From assembly GCA_038216465.1 (NCBI GenBank), contig JBBQQC010000012.1, positions 28,266-92,265 of the forward strand: a stretch of DNA of 64,000 nucleotides, written 5' to 3'. The notes below the pieces were generated by a model. That model was not told where the DNA came from. It saw only the letters and a list, made by a program, of their open reading frames with translations, and did no database searches. The DNA comes from JACCZX01 sp038216465. Its GTDB lineage: Bacteria > Pseudomonadota > Gammaproteobacteria > Burkholderiales > Burkholderiaceae_F. Position numbers and translations under genes: made by a program. Within the stretch, counting starts at the first letter, position 1. The number at the start of each line of letters is the position of its first letter. This document shows positions 28,505-36,119 of this stretch, piece by piece.

Positions 28505-30340
28505 CTAGCGTCGCACTTCGAAAATTCCGTCCTCGCCGCGTAGCTGACTATTCAGTGAAGCGCGATCCTGAATAAAGTCGCAATTCGCTGCTGGCTCGGC
28601 TAAGTACGACTCCAGGTCTCCATGCCGACGGATCAGTCGGGGAACGAGGTCTAAAAAGATATCGGTGAGCTCCGGATCGAAATGTGTTCCGCGTCCGCGC
28701 TTGATCTCTTCCAGCGCATGATTAAGAGGCCATGCTTCCTTGTAGCTGCGCCGATGCGTCAATGCGTCGAACACGTCAGCTATTGCGGTGATTCGCGCGG
28801 ACAGCGGAATCTGAGCGCCCACCAGTTGGCGTGGGTAGCCGGTGCCATCCCACTTCTCATGGTGGCAATGGGCTATGTCTTCAGCGACGTGCATTTGCGC
28901 TAACCCGTTGCTGGCTTCACGAATCATGCGTGCCCCTTCAGCCGCATGCGTTTCCATGATCGTGCGCTCTGCCGATGTGAATTTGCCGGGCTTATTTAAG
29001 ATGGACTCTGGAATTAGCCCCTTCCCAATGTCGTGCTGGCGCGCGCCGATCTCGAGCAACAGGCAAGTGTTTTCATCCAATCCGTGCGCCTTGGCAATTT
29101 CGCGCACCATCGAGCCGACACGATAAACGTGATATCCAGTGGTGTCGTCGAACAGCTCGGCAGCGACCGAGGCTTTCTCCAGGTAGTCGGCCAACGACTG
29201 CACGACAGCGGCCGAATGCATTTGATCCGCGAGTTCCTGCTGCTGCGCCGAATCCGCAGCTTGCTGGCGCTCGCGCCACTGTTTTTCGACAGCACGCACA
29301 TGTCGTTGCTGGTGCAGCTTGATCTGATGACGGCGGATACGTTGAGTGAGCTGGGTCAACTCGTGCATCAGCAGAGACGAAACGTCTGGTTTCTCTGCCA
29401 GTTGATAGCCGCGCACGGAAGCCATCAGCATGTCGCGTAAATTTCCCTCAGGGCCGCGACGGGCCATTTCCAGCGCTTGTTTGAGCCGCGTCAGTCCGAT
29501 GTCACGTGCGCCGCCCGCAATTTCAGCCATTGCTTCAGCGGCGAGCGCGTAGTTCTTCGCCATTTGAGAGCCAAACTGCTCGGCGAAACCTCGCGCTATG
29601 CGCGCTCGATCCCTCGCTTGTTCATACTGTCGAACTTCGATTAGGAGCCGAACGTAAATATGTTCCAACTGCACCCGTGCCACGCATTCAACTGGAGATT
29701 GGGGTGGAAGAGCAGAACTAAGCGCCTCCTCCATCGCCTCGACTCCTCGCGGGATATCCCTCACATGAAGAGCCAGGAAAGCAATGTTCCCTAAAGCATT
29801 CTCCCGTTGCCGCTGTGCGCCTTCGTTGCTCCCAACCTGTCGAAGCACACTCTCCGAGGCTTCCATGGCGTCCGCATACTGCGCGGCTGATGTATGTGCT
29901 GCCCCAATGTTTTGGATAACTTTTGACGTGCAATCCACATCTTTCAGTCGTGAAGCCACCTGCAATGCTTCGTTTAAATTTGCCAGAGCGCCTGGGTAGT
30001 CTAGAGTCTGAACACGCATCACGCCGCTGGTATTTAGCGCTCGCCATAGGCGACGTTCGTCTTCAACTTGTCGCGCCGCTTCGATGGCGTCATCAGCAGG
30101 GTCGAGGGCACGCTCAGCGTGTCCTTCCACATAATGAAATGTGGCGATGTCGAGCAAACAGTCCACTCGGAGCGGGCCAGCAGACGCAGGGAGTTCTTTA
30201 AGCACTTCGTAGGTCTGATTAACAAACTCGTGCGAGTATTTGCCAGCAACTAATGCCAAATGAAGCTGTTCGAGCCGACCAGGCAAGTCGATCGATTCAG
30301 AAGTCAAGTGACTCAGAAGGTGGACGTCGGACGATCCCAT
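28505..30340 (-). CDS. TPR-HD-GYP signalling protein A
   Basis: This 611-residue protein (ATG 30340; an in-frame TTG at 30379 is an alternative) has no signal peptide or membrane segment. The N-terminal ~370 residues are helical repeats of tetratricopeptide type (A-x-x-x-L-x-x-A-L pattern, such as Y-P-G-A-L-A-N-L-N-E-A-L). A charged helical linker follows, then an HD-GYP domain (about 400-590) with the metal motif H-D-I-G-K (near 435) and H-H-E-K-W-D-G-T-G-Y-P (near 491) intact. HD-GYP enzymes hydrolyse cyclic di-GMP. TPR arrays bind peptides or proteins. It is divergent from the short double-glycine peptide gene at 30508, with 167 bases between. That pairing suggests the TPR part senses the peptide, which is inference. 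Base composition is lower in GC than in the core genes. Confidence 0.85.
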   Translation of the reverse strand: MGSSDVHLLSHLTSESIDLPGRLEQLHLALVAGKYSHEFVNQTYEVLKELPASAGPLRVDCLLDIATFHYVEGHAERALDPADDAIEAARQVEDERRLWRALNTSGVMRVQTLDYPGALANLNEALQVASRLKDVDCTSKVIQNIGAAHTSAAQYADAMEASESVLRQVGSNEGAQRQRENALGNIAFLALHVRDIPRGVEAMEEALSSALPPQSPVECVARVQLEHIYVRLLIEVRQYEQARDRARIARGFAEQFGSQMAKNYALAAEAMAEIAGGARDIGLTRLKQALEMARRGPEGNLRDMLMASVRGYQLAEKPDVSSLLMHELTQLTQRIRRHQIKLHQQRHVRAVEKQWRERQQAADSAQQQELADQMHSAAVVQSLADYLEKASVAAELFDDTTGYHVYRVGSMVREIAKAHGLDENTCLLLEIGARQHDIGKGLIPESILNKPGKFTSAERTIMETHAAEGARMIREASNGLAQMHVAEDIAHCHHEKWDGTGYPRQLVGAQIPLSARITAIADVFDALTHRRSYKEAWPLNHALEEIKRGRGTHFDPELTDIFLDLVPRLIRRHGDLESYLAEPAANCDFIQDRASLNSQLRGEDGIFEVRR

Positions 30341-30507
30341 ACCCGATTCGTACTCAGTAGGCGAGACGCGGTACCACAAAGGGCTTGCGCCCGGTGGATT
30401 TCCGAGGGTAAAGTGCGATTGGCTGGGTAAAGGCGCTAATACCCGGCTTCTTCAAGTCTTTACTAATAAATTAAGAAAATCAGCACCAACCGCGGAAGGA
30501 AACTACG

Positions 30508-30609
30508 ATGGAACAAGTACTTGACGTTGTTAAGGAAGAAGAAGTTGTCGAACTTACTCTTCAGGACCTCGAGCAAATCGGTGGCGGAGTCGCCGTTTGC
30601 ACGTTGTAG
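30508..30609 (+). CDS. Short double-glycine-leader peptide 1 (33 aa)
   Basis: An ATG at 30508, 8 bases after GGAAGGA (30493-30499), opens a 33-codon frame ending TAG. The leader is acidic (four Glu in the middle) and ends L-T-L-Q-D-L-E-Q-I-G-G-G. Cleavage after the third Gly puts Leu at -12, Leu at -7, Ile at -4 and Gly-Gly at -2/-1, the classical register for C39-peptidase exporters. The core would be V-A-V-C-T-L, six residues with one Cys. A strong intrinsic terminator begins 18 bases after the stop, so the gene is a complete one-gene transcription unit. It is divergent from TPR-HD-GYP A. It could be a pheromone, or alternatively a very small bacteriocin or modified peptide. No known family is recognised. 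Confidence 0.75.
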   Translation: MEQVLDVVKEEEVVELTLQDLEQIGGGVAVCTL

Positions 30610-30627
30610 TAGCTAGGTAACCGCAAA

Positions 30628-30655
30628 AAGGGCTCCGACTGGAGCCCTTGTTTTT
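30628..30655 (+). terminator. Intrinsic terminator of peptide gene 1
   Basis: AAGGGCTCC-GACT-GGAGCCCTT is a 9-bp perfect stem with a four-base loop, followed by G and five Ts. It starts 18 bases after the peptide 1 stop codon and is preceded by an A-run. Confidence 0.9.
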
Positions 30656-30699
30656 GAGCCAGCAGCATGGACGGCAGAAGCAGCGCCGGATTGGAATTG

Positions 30700-30720
30700 A
30701 AAAGCCCCGCGTCGTGGGGC
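30700..30720 (-). terminator. Possible terminator of peptide gene 2
   Basis: On the minus strand GCCCC-ACGACGC-GGGGC is followed by four Ts: a 5-bp stem with a 7-base loop. It lies about 150 bases downstream of the peptide 2 stop. The T-run is short, so the call is moderate. Confidence 0.45.
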
Positions 30721-30784
30721 CTGACTGCTTCGACCGGGCGGCAGGCCTAAGCAGCCTTCTGTGGTTCCTACCAATAAATTCGTG

Positions 30785-30828
30785 GACGGGGTAGCAAGCC
30801 CGTCGGCCTGCTACTTCGGTGCAAACCG
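30785..30828 (+). other. Overlapping alternative hairpins between the two peptide genes
   Basis: GACGGG (30785-30790) can pair with CCCGTC (30799-30804). The loop between them begins GTAGCA (30791-30796), which can instead pair with TGCTAC (30809-30814). CGGT-GCAA-ACCG (30817-30828) makes a further hairpin with a GNRA tetraloop. The first two pairings are mutually exclusive, or form a pseudoknot with no first linker. No protein gene covers 30656-30867. No named RNA family was recognised, and either strand could be the transcribed one. Confidence 0.3.
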
Positions 30829-30867
30829 CGTCGGCGACAGCAAAATTTAGCGACTACCGACGAGCGA

Positions 30868-31002
30868 CTAACCAAAAGTATTGATTATGGTCCCGCCCGC
30901 AACCATGTCTAAATCGCTAAGCGAAAGCTGAATCGAATCGGTTTCTGCTTCGTAGTCAACCTGTTGTTCGACTACGGCGTCAGCTTCAGTCCTGGTATTC
31001 AT
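30868..31002 (-). CDS. Short double-glycine-leader peptide 2 (44 aa)
   Basis: The minus-strand ATG at 31002 follows AAGGAG (31011-31016, complement) at good spacing and opens a 44-codon frame ending TAG. The acidic leader ends L-S-L-S-D-L-D-M-V-A-G-G, with Leu at -12, Leu at -7, Val at -4 and Gly-Gly at -2/-1, a perfect double-glycine leader. The core is T-I-I-N-T-F-G, seven residues. It aligns with the leader of peptide 1 (L-[ST]-L-x-D-L-[DE]-x-[IV]). It is divergent from TPR-HD-GYP B at 31198, mirroring peptide 1 and protein A. A pheromone role is inferred, not shown. Alternatives are a mini-bacteriocin or modified peptide. Confidence 0.78.
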   Translation of the reverse strand: MNTRTEADAVVEQQVDYEAETDSIQLSLSDLDMVAGGTIINTFG

Positions 31003-31115
31003 CTGAATATCTCCTTGAAATTATTGGTCGGTCGCCGCTTCGCCGCATCGCGTGCGTGAAACTTAACCGAATGATGCAACAATCTCAGCGGCAAAAGAAT
31101 CGCGCCGAACGGTGG

Positions 31116-31133
31116 CTACCACGCATGTGGTAG
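31116..31133. promoter_or_regulatory. Inverted repeat between peptide 2 and TPR-HD-GYP B
   Basis: CTACCAC-GCAT-GTGGTAG is a perfect 7-bp inverted repeat with a 4-base spacer. It lies inside the 195-base divergent gap, 65 bases from the protein B ATG and 114 from the peptide 2 ATG. It could be an operator for a dimeric regulator. There is no T-run, so a terminator is unlikely. Confidence 0.4.
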
Positions 31134-31197
31134 ATAAAGCAGAATCGATAGATACACCAGAACCGTCTTGTTCGCCCTTCCGAGAGCCATCCCAAGA

Positions 31198-33036
31198 ATG
31201 ACTAAAGCAGCGCGCGACAGCCTCGCTCGGCTGGATAGCGAAATCAAGGCGAATCTGACGGTGCCGCGTGGGGATACTCTAGGCTTTCTTGCCGATGCAC
31301 TCAGCCGGCTCCGCGAAATTCCATTCTCCATAGACCCGGCTAGCCGTGTCGGCTGTCTGCTCAGCATTGCACAACAGTACTGTCATCAGGGTCAGCAAGT
31401 TTTTAGTGGCGTGGAGCCCGCGGCCCTGGCTGTGATGGTTTCGAATGATCTCGGAGATGCCGCACTCCGTCGCAAAGCGCTGACGTTTCAAGGAATCATC
31501 CTCTCGCAAACGAATAATCCTGGAGACGCCTTGCTCTCGCTAGAGGAAGCCCTGCGCTTAGCGGAAGGCCTGCGAGACAGTGCTGGAGTTGCCATCGTGT
31601 GGAACAGCTTGGGAGGGGCTTTCTATGATGCTGCCTTGTATCTGGATGCGCGCCAGTGTTACGAAAGAGCATCCCTAATTGCCGGCGGGATCGACCTGCG
31701 CTATGTGTATTCCGCAGCCCTGACAAACGCCGCAACCTGTTGCCTGCATACACGTGAGTATGCAGAAGGTATCGAAAAAATCCGAGCGGCTATCTCATCA
31801 ATGCCCGTGCCAGACTCGCCTTCGCTTGCGCTCGCCCGCGTGCTCGCGGAGGGAACCTTTACACGGCTGCTATTGGCGACCGGCAGCGTGAATGAAGCAT
31901 CGATGCGTGCTCAACTAGCCAAGGAGTTTGCTGCCCGAGCTAAGTCCGTACAGGCCGATATCTCCGCATCGTGCTCTGAAGGGTTGGTAGAAGTCTATTC
32001 CGGACTAGGCGACGTGGGCTTGTCACGAGGTATGAAGGCTCTTGAGAAAGCGAGGCAAGTGAAGCCATCGTTGCGCGAAACGTTACTGGCGATGGTGCAA
32101 GCACATGAAAAGGCCGGTCGCCCTGAGCGGGCGCTGGCACTGCATCGCGAACTCACACTTCACATTCGAAAAGCTCAGCACGAAAACATCGTTAGGCACC
32201 AGGAGTTACATCTGAAGCAGCTCGAATCTCACGAGGACGTTCAGTTTCCGCCGCACCTACTCGAAGAAAAAGACGCCGAGCTAACACAAAAAATCGCCGC
32301 CCAGACCGTCGGCGCAAAGCAAGGCCGCCTGCTCGAGCAAATGGCGTTCACCGCCGAGATGCGCGACGATCCGACCGGCGAGCACTGTTATCGCGTCGCT
32401 CGGCTGTCGGCGTTACTGGCCCAGGCGCACGGTGAATCGCCGCAGGTCTGCGCCACGATCGAGCTTGCGGCGCGTCTGCACGATATCGGCAAGGTCGGCA
32501 TTCCGGACACGCTGATGCAGAAGCCCACGTTGCTCTCCGACGGTGAGCGCCAGATTTTGGAGACGCACGCGAAAACCGGTGCCGAGTTGCTATCCCGGAC
32601 GAAGGTGTCGTACGGCGAAACGGCTGAAGAGATAGCCCGTCATCACCATGAGCGCTGGGACGGGCACGGGTATCCCGATGGCATTTTCGGCTCGGCGATC
32701 CCGTTGGCGGCGCGCATTGTGGCCGTGTGCGATGTCTACGACGCGATGACGCATGACAAGGCGTATCGGCGGGCGTTGTCGAGCGAAGAAGCCGTCGCCG
32801 AGATGTCACGCGGGCGGGCGCTGCAGTTCGACCCCAAGCTGATCGATGTCTTCGGTCCCTTGATCTCACGGCTGCGCGCCGAGCACACAGACCTCGACAC
32901 GTTCCTCGGTGCGGCCGCGCGGCAGACTGCGCTGACCGTGGCAAGGCAAAAGATCGCTGCGTCGCTGGCGAGACCGATCGACAACGTTGAGGCGGACCGC
33001 CGTACGGCGCAAGAGCGTTCAAGCGAGGTCAAATAA
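31198..33036 (+). CDS. TPR-HD-GYP signalling protein B
   Basis: This 612-residue cytosolic protein is built like protein A. About 370 residues of TPR-type helical repeats (for example A-L-L-S-L-E-E-A-L-R-L-A-E-G-L) come first. A linker follows, then an HD-GYP domain with L-H-D-I-G-K (H428, D429) and H-H-H-E-R-W-D-G-H-G-Y-P (482-493), all intact, so cyclic di-GMP phosphodiesterase activity is expected. The ATG at 31198 is chosen over an in-frame TTG at 31168; neither has a strong ribosome site. It is divergent from peptide 2. The HD-GYP half looks more GC-rich than the TPR half, which may reflect domain shuffling. Confidence 0.87.
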   Translation: MTKAARDSLARLDSEIKANLTVPRGDTLGFLADALSRLREIPFSIDPASRVGCLLSIAQQYCHQGQQVFSGVEPAALAVMVSNDLGDAALRRKALTFQGIILSQTNNPGDALLSLEEALRLAEGLRDSAGVAIVWNSLGGAFYDAALYLDARQCYERASLIAGGIDLRYVYSAALTNAATCCLHTREYAEGIEKIRAAISSMPVPDSPSLALARVLAEGTFTRLLLATGSVNEASMRAQLAKEFAARAKSVQADISASCSEGLVEVYSGLGDVGLSRGMKALEKARQVKPSLRETLLAMVQAHEKAGRPERALALHRELTLHIRKAQHENIVRHQELHLKQLESHEDVQFPPHLLEEKDAELTQKIAAQTVGAKQGRLLEQMAFTAEMRDDPTGEHCYRVARLSALLAQAHGESPQVCATIELAARLHDIGKVGIPDTLMQKPTLLSDGERQILETHAKTGAELLSRTKVSYGETAEEIARHHHERWDGHGYPDGIFGSAIPLAARIVAVCDVYDAMTHDKAYRRALSSEEAVAEMSRGRALQFDPKLIDVFGPLISRLRAEHTDLDTFLGAAARQTALTVARQKIAASLARPIDNVEADRRTAQERSSEVK

Positions 33037-33067
33037 AGCCCGACCGGGCTCTGGACGCCGGTTCTCG

Positions 33068-34899
33068 CTATAGTGTTTCGCGCTGGGAACGCAGCAACCT
33101 CGCGAGACGACGCTGCTCTTGAACTACTGACGAATGCTCTGCGCCCTCGGCCAAGAGCTGATCGAGATCATCGGTCTCTTGGTGCAGCCTGCGCAAGAGA
33201 ACTACGAATAAGTCTGCTAGCCGAGGGTCGTATCGTGAACCTGAGTTGGCCTCAATCTCGGACAGCGCTGAAGCAAAGGAGCGCGGAATTCTGAAGGGGC
33301 GCCAGTGCACCATGGCGTCGAAGCTGTCGCAGATCGCGACGATGCGACCCGCTATTGGAATGGCTTCGCCTTGCGTGCCAACGGGATATCCGCCGCCATC
33401 CCAGCGTTCATGCGAGTGCCTAACCGCGTCCGCGATGACGAGGAGATGCTTGTCTTTCAGATTTTCGATCAGGCCCGCCCATCTTCAGAGTGCTTTCTGA
33501 GAAGTGCTTTCTCACTGTCTGTCAGGGCTTCGCGCTTCAAAAGCACCTGGTCCGGGGCGAAGACTTTTCCGACGTCGTGCAGTAGCCCTGCCAACCGAGC
33601 AGTTTCGATTTCTTTATCTGTACAGCCTCCTTCACGCGCGAGTAACTCACTCAGTCGAGCCACGCGATAAACATGCTCCCCGTTTGAAAACGTATCTTCT
33701 TCCCGCAGTTCTGCGCGAATCGCTAGACCGACGAGATGGTCGATGCGCTCATCCGCTGCTGCTCCGAGGTGAGCGGCTTGAGCTAGCAGAGTGCTACGGT
33801 GCTCTTTCGCTCTGGCCTCTGCTAGGTCATCGAGCATCCACCGCGTGCCACTAATGTCCATTGGCAAGGCATGGCTCGTCACGCCAGCATGAAGCGACAA
33901 ATCCAGTTGAGCGGCATCACGCAAGTATTGGAGCGCCTCTTCTGGTCGCCCTGTGCCCTGAAGCGCCATGACGACGACATCAAGGCTGTAACGATAAAGA
34001 GCGCATCGACTCTTGTTCCTCGCCACTTCGGAGAATAGGGCATCGATCGCTTCATCGGCGGTTACGGGGTCGTGAGCATCGACTAATAGCGAAGCAAGCC
34101 GAGCTAATCGCCGTCCAACCTCGCCAGCCTTGGGGACCAAGTTTCGGGCACATTTCGCGTGCTCCGCCGCTTGCCGCACATCGCCGCTCGCAACGCGCAG
34201 TTGAGTCAGCAACAACTCGATATGTGCCAGGTTCAGGGCCTGTTCCATTGATTGCGGATTTGTTACCAACGAGCGGGCGGCTTGTGCGACATCAAGTCCA
34301 CGTTGTATTTCCTTGATTCCCAGCAGCAATTGGCCTTGATTGCATAAAGCAACGGCGCGCGCCAGTTCAGCGTGCGCTGGCAGTACCCTCAAGGCTTGTT
34401 CGAAACACTCGTAAGCAATGCTGTAGCGAGCCCCGAACAACTGCGCAAGGCCTAGATCCGTAAGTACCGCGGAAGTTTGTTTGTGATTACCCGCCGCGCG
34501 AGCATTTTCGAGCGCTTCTAGTAAGACAGGAATCGCATCCGCCGGCTGTCCCATTTCAGCCAGCACTACGCCTTGCAGCTTAAGTGCTTGGGCAAGAAGC
34601 AACGGATCGTTGGCGCGCCGGCCAATAGCGGCCGCCTGCGCAGCGCACCCGACGGCCGCCTCGTATTCAAGATTAATAAAGTGCCAGCGGCCTACAAAAA
34701 ACCAGCACGCCGCGTGCGGCTCTGTCGCAGGTTCGCCATTCAATTCGCGCAACGCAATTTCCGCTGGCGCGAATAGAAATTCTTCGTCCGCTCGCAACCG
34801 ACCCTTGAGACGCTCGAGACGCGCTTGAAGATCGGGCGCTGCCGGGTACGGCATGTCCCCGTACGACGCAACGTCTGTTAAGCGATGACGGGAGTCCAT
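33068..34899 (-). pseudogene. TPR-HD-GYP protein C, broken by a one-base frameshift
   Basis: The frame from ATG 34899 encodes TPR-type repeats and the start of an HD-GYP domain (L-L-H-D-V-G-K near 440). It then stops at 33469 just after H-S-E-D-G-R-A. Changing frame at a GGG run (33478-33480, complement) restores L-I-E-N-L and then S-H-E-R-W-D-G-G-G-Y-P-V-G and the rest to 33068, about 610 residues in all. One missing G explains everything. The first His of the H-H-E-x-x-D-G-x-G-Y-P motif is Ser here. This is either a recent pseudogene or a sequencing error in the G-run. The gene starts 5 bases after the hybrid kinase, so all three signalling genes look co-transcribed. Confidence 0.8.
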
Positions 34900-34904
34900 T
34901 CGAG

Positions 34905-36119
34905 CTACAGGAACCCAGCCTCGGGCAACTTCCGACGTCCCCCCAACACATCGAGAATCAGCGCGAACATCGCTTCGGTTAGTGGCTTGCGCAACACGGG
35001 CACCTGCTGCGAGATTCGCAGCAGGTTTGGGTTGCGTGCATGCCCGGTGACCACGATGATCTTCAGTCCCTGTCCCGCCCACCGCCCGCGCACCACTTCC
35101 AGATACGTCGTGCAGTCGCCATCCTTCAACTGATAGTCCATCAGTACCAGATCGGGCATCCGCTTCATCTCAACTACGCCGTTCAGCCATACCAACGGTT
35201 CGCTGTGCGCAAAGACTTCGACGCCGAGATTGCCGAATAGTCGCTCGGTGGTGCGCAGAATTTGGACGTCGTCGTCGAGAATCGCTACTAACTTATTCTT
35301 TGCGAGCTTTGCCGCGTTGACGTCTCGCAGGCGCGGTTGTGGCGCGACGGTGTTGATCGGCCCGGGCAGCCTGATCCGAAAGCAAGTGCCGCGTTGGGGC
35401 GTCGACATGCACGTCACCGTGCCGCCCATGCGCTCGGTGTAGAGGCGCACGTTGTAGAGGCCGAGGCCCGAGCGCGCGGCGGATTGGCCGATCGGCGATA
35501 GCGACGGCGCTTTCAGCGGCTCGAAGATGCTGGCAATCGTCTCGGGCTTCATACCACGGCCGTTGTCGCGCACCTCGAAGGAAATGTCGTCTCCCGCGCG
35601 CCGCGCGCCGATCAATATTTTTTTGCCGTTGGAGTGCCAGATCGCGTTGGCGACCAGGTTGTTCAGGATGCGCTCGACCCAGCGCTCGTCAGCCACGAAC
35701 GCCAGGCGTGAGCGCGCGCCACGCAGTGTGATGTCCAGGTCGCGGGCGAGCGTCATGTTGCTCTTGCAGGCGCGCTCTATCATCTCGTCGGCGTTGATGG
35801 TGCGCGCGGAAGGGCGTGTGTCGTCGAGCTCCAGGCGGATCGCATCAACCAGGTCTTGTTGCAGATCGATGATCTGGCGCACGGCGGCCTGCACGGCGAC
35901 CAGCTCGGCTTTGACCGAGGGCAGCGATTTGCGGAGCGACTTGGCCGTCGTGTTCGCATCCAGATCGTTGATCAGGATCCGCAGGTTGCGCAGGCTCATC
36001 GCCAGTGTGGTTTGAGGCTGGCGGCCGTCGTGATCGAGCGCGACGACCACGCGCACGCGCTCCTCCGGCGTCATCGTGCCGGTCAGCCGCGGCATCCGGC
36101 GAAAGATCGGATCGTTCAT
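34905..36119 (-). CDS. Hybrid histidine kinase with C-terminal receiver
   Basis: The 404-residue soluble protein has a phospho-acceptor region with H30 in L-D-H-D-G-R-Q-P, a HATPase domain with N-box N-N-L-V-A-N-A, R-D-N-G-R-G-M and G-L-G-L-Y-N-V, and a receiver (about 275-395) with D-D-D near its start, acceptor D328 and K378. It lacks any membrane segment or recognised sensor domain, so its signal is cytosolic or comes through a partner. The ATG overlaps the stop of the NarL-type regulator (ATGA) and the broken TPR-HD-GYP C follows. A longer open frame reaching 36977 overlaps the regulator and is a shadow. Confidence 0.88.
   Translation of the reverse strand: MNDPIFRRMPRLTGTMTPEERVRVVVALDHDGRQPQTTLAMSLRNLRILINDLDANTTAKSLRKSLPSVKAELVAVQAAVRQIIDLQQDLVDAIRLELDDTRPSARTINADEMIERACKSNMTLARDLDITLRGARSRLAFVADERWVERILNNLVANAIWHSNGKKILIGARRAGDDISFEVRDNGRGMKPETIASIFEPLKAPSLSPIGQSAARSGLGLYNVRLYTERMGGTVTCMSTPQRGTCFRIRLPGPINTVAPQPRLRDVNAAKLAKNKLVAILDDDVQILRTTERLFGNLGVEVFAHSEPLVWLNGVVEMKRMPDLVLMDYQLKDGDCTTYLEVVRGRWAGQGLKIIVVTGHARNPNLLRISQQVPVLRKPLTEAMFALILDVLGGRRKLPEAGFL

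Noticed and set aside
30340..30379. The TTG at 30379 as the start of TPR-HD-GYP A
   Set aside because: It adds 13 residues with no similarity to B, C or D; the ATG at 30340 brings the length to 611, matching the paralogues.
30667..30750. A 27-codon plus-strand frame between the two peptide genes
   Set aside because: No ribosome site, no GG leader, follows a terminator, and overlaps the hairpin at 30700-30720.
30656..30867. A known c-di-GMP riboswitch in the peptide gap
   Set aside because: Short stretches recall GEMM riboswitches, but the conserved core motifs are not in order and the element does not precede a gene in either strand.
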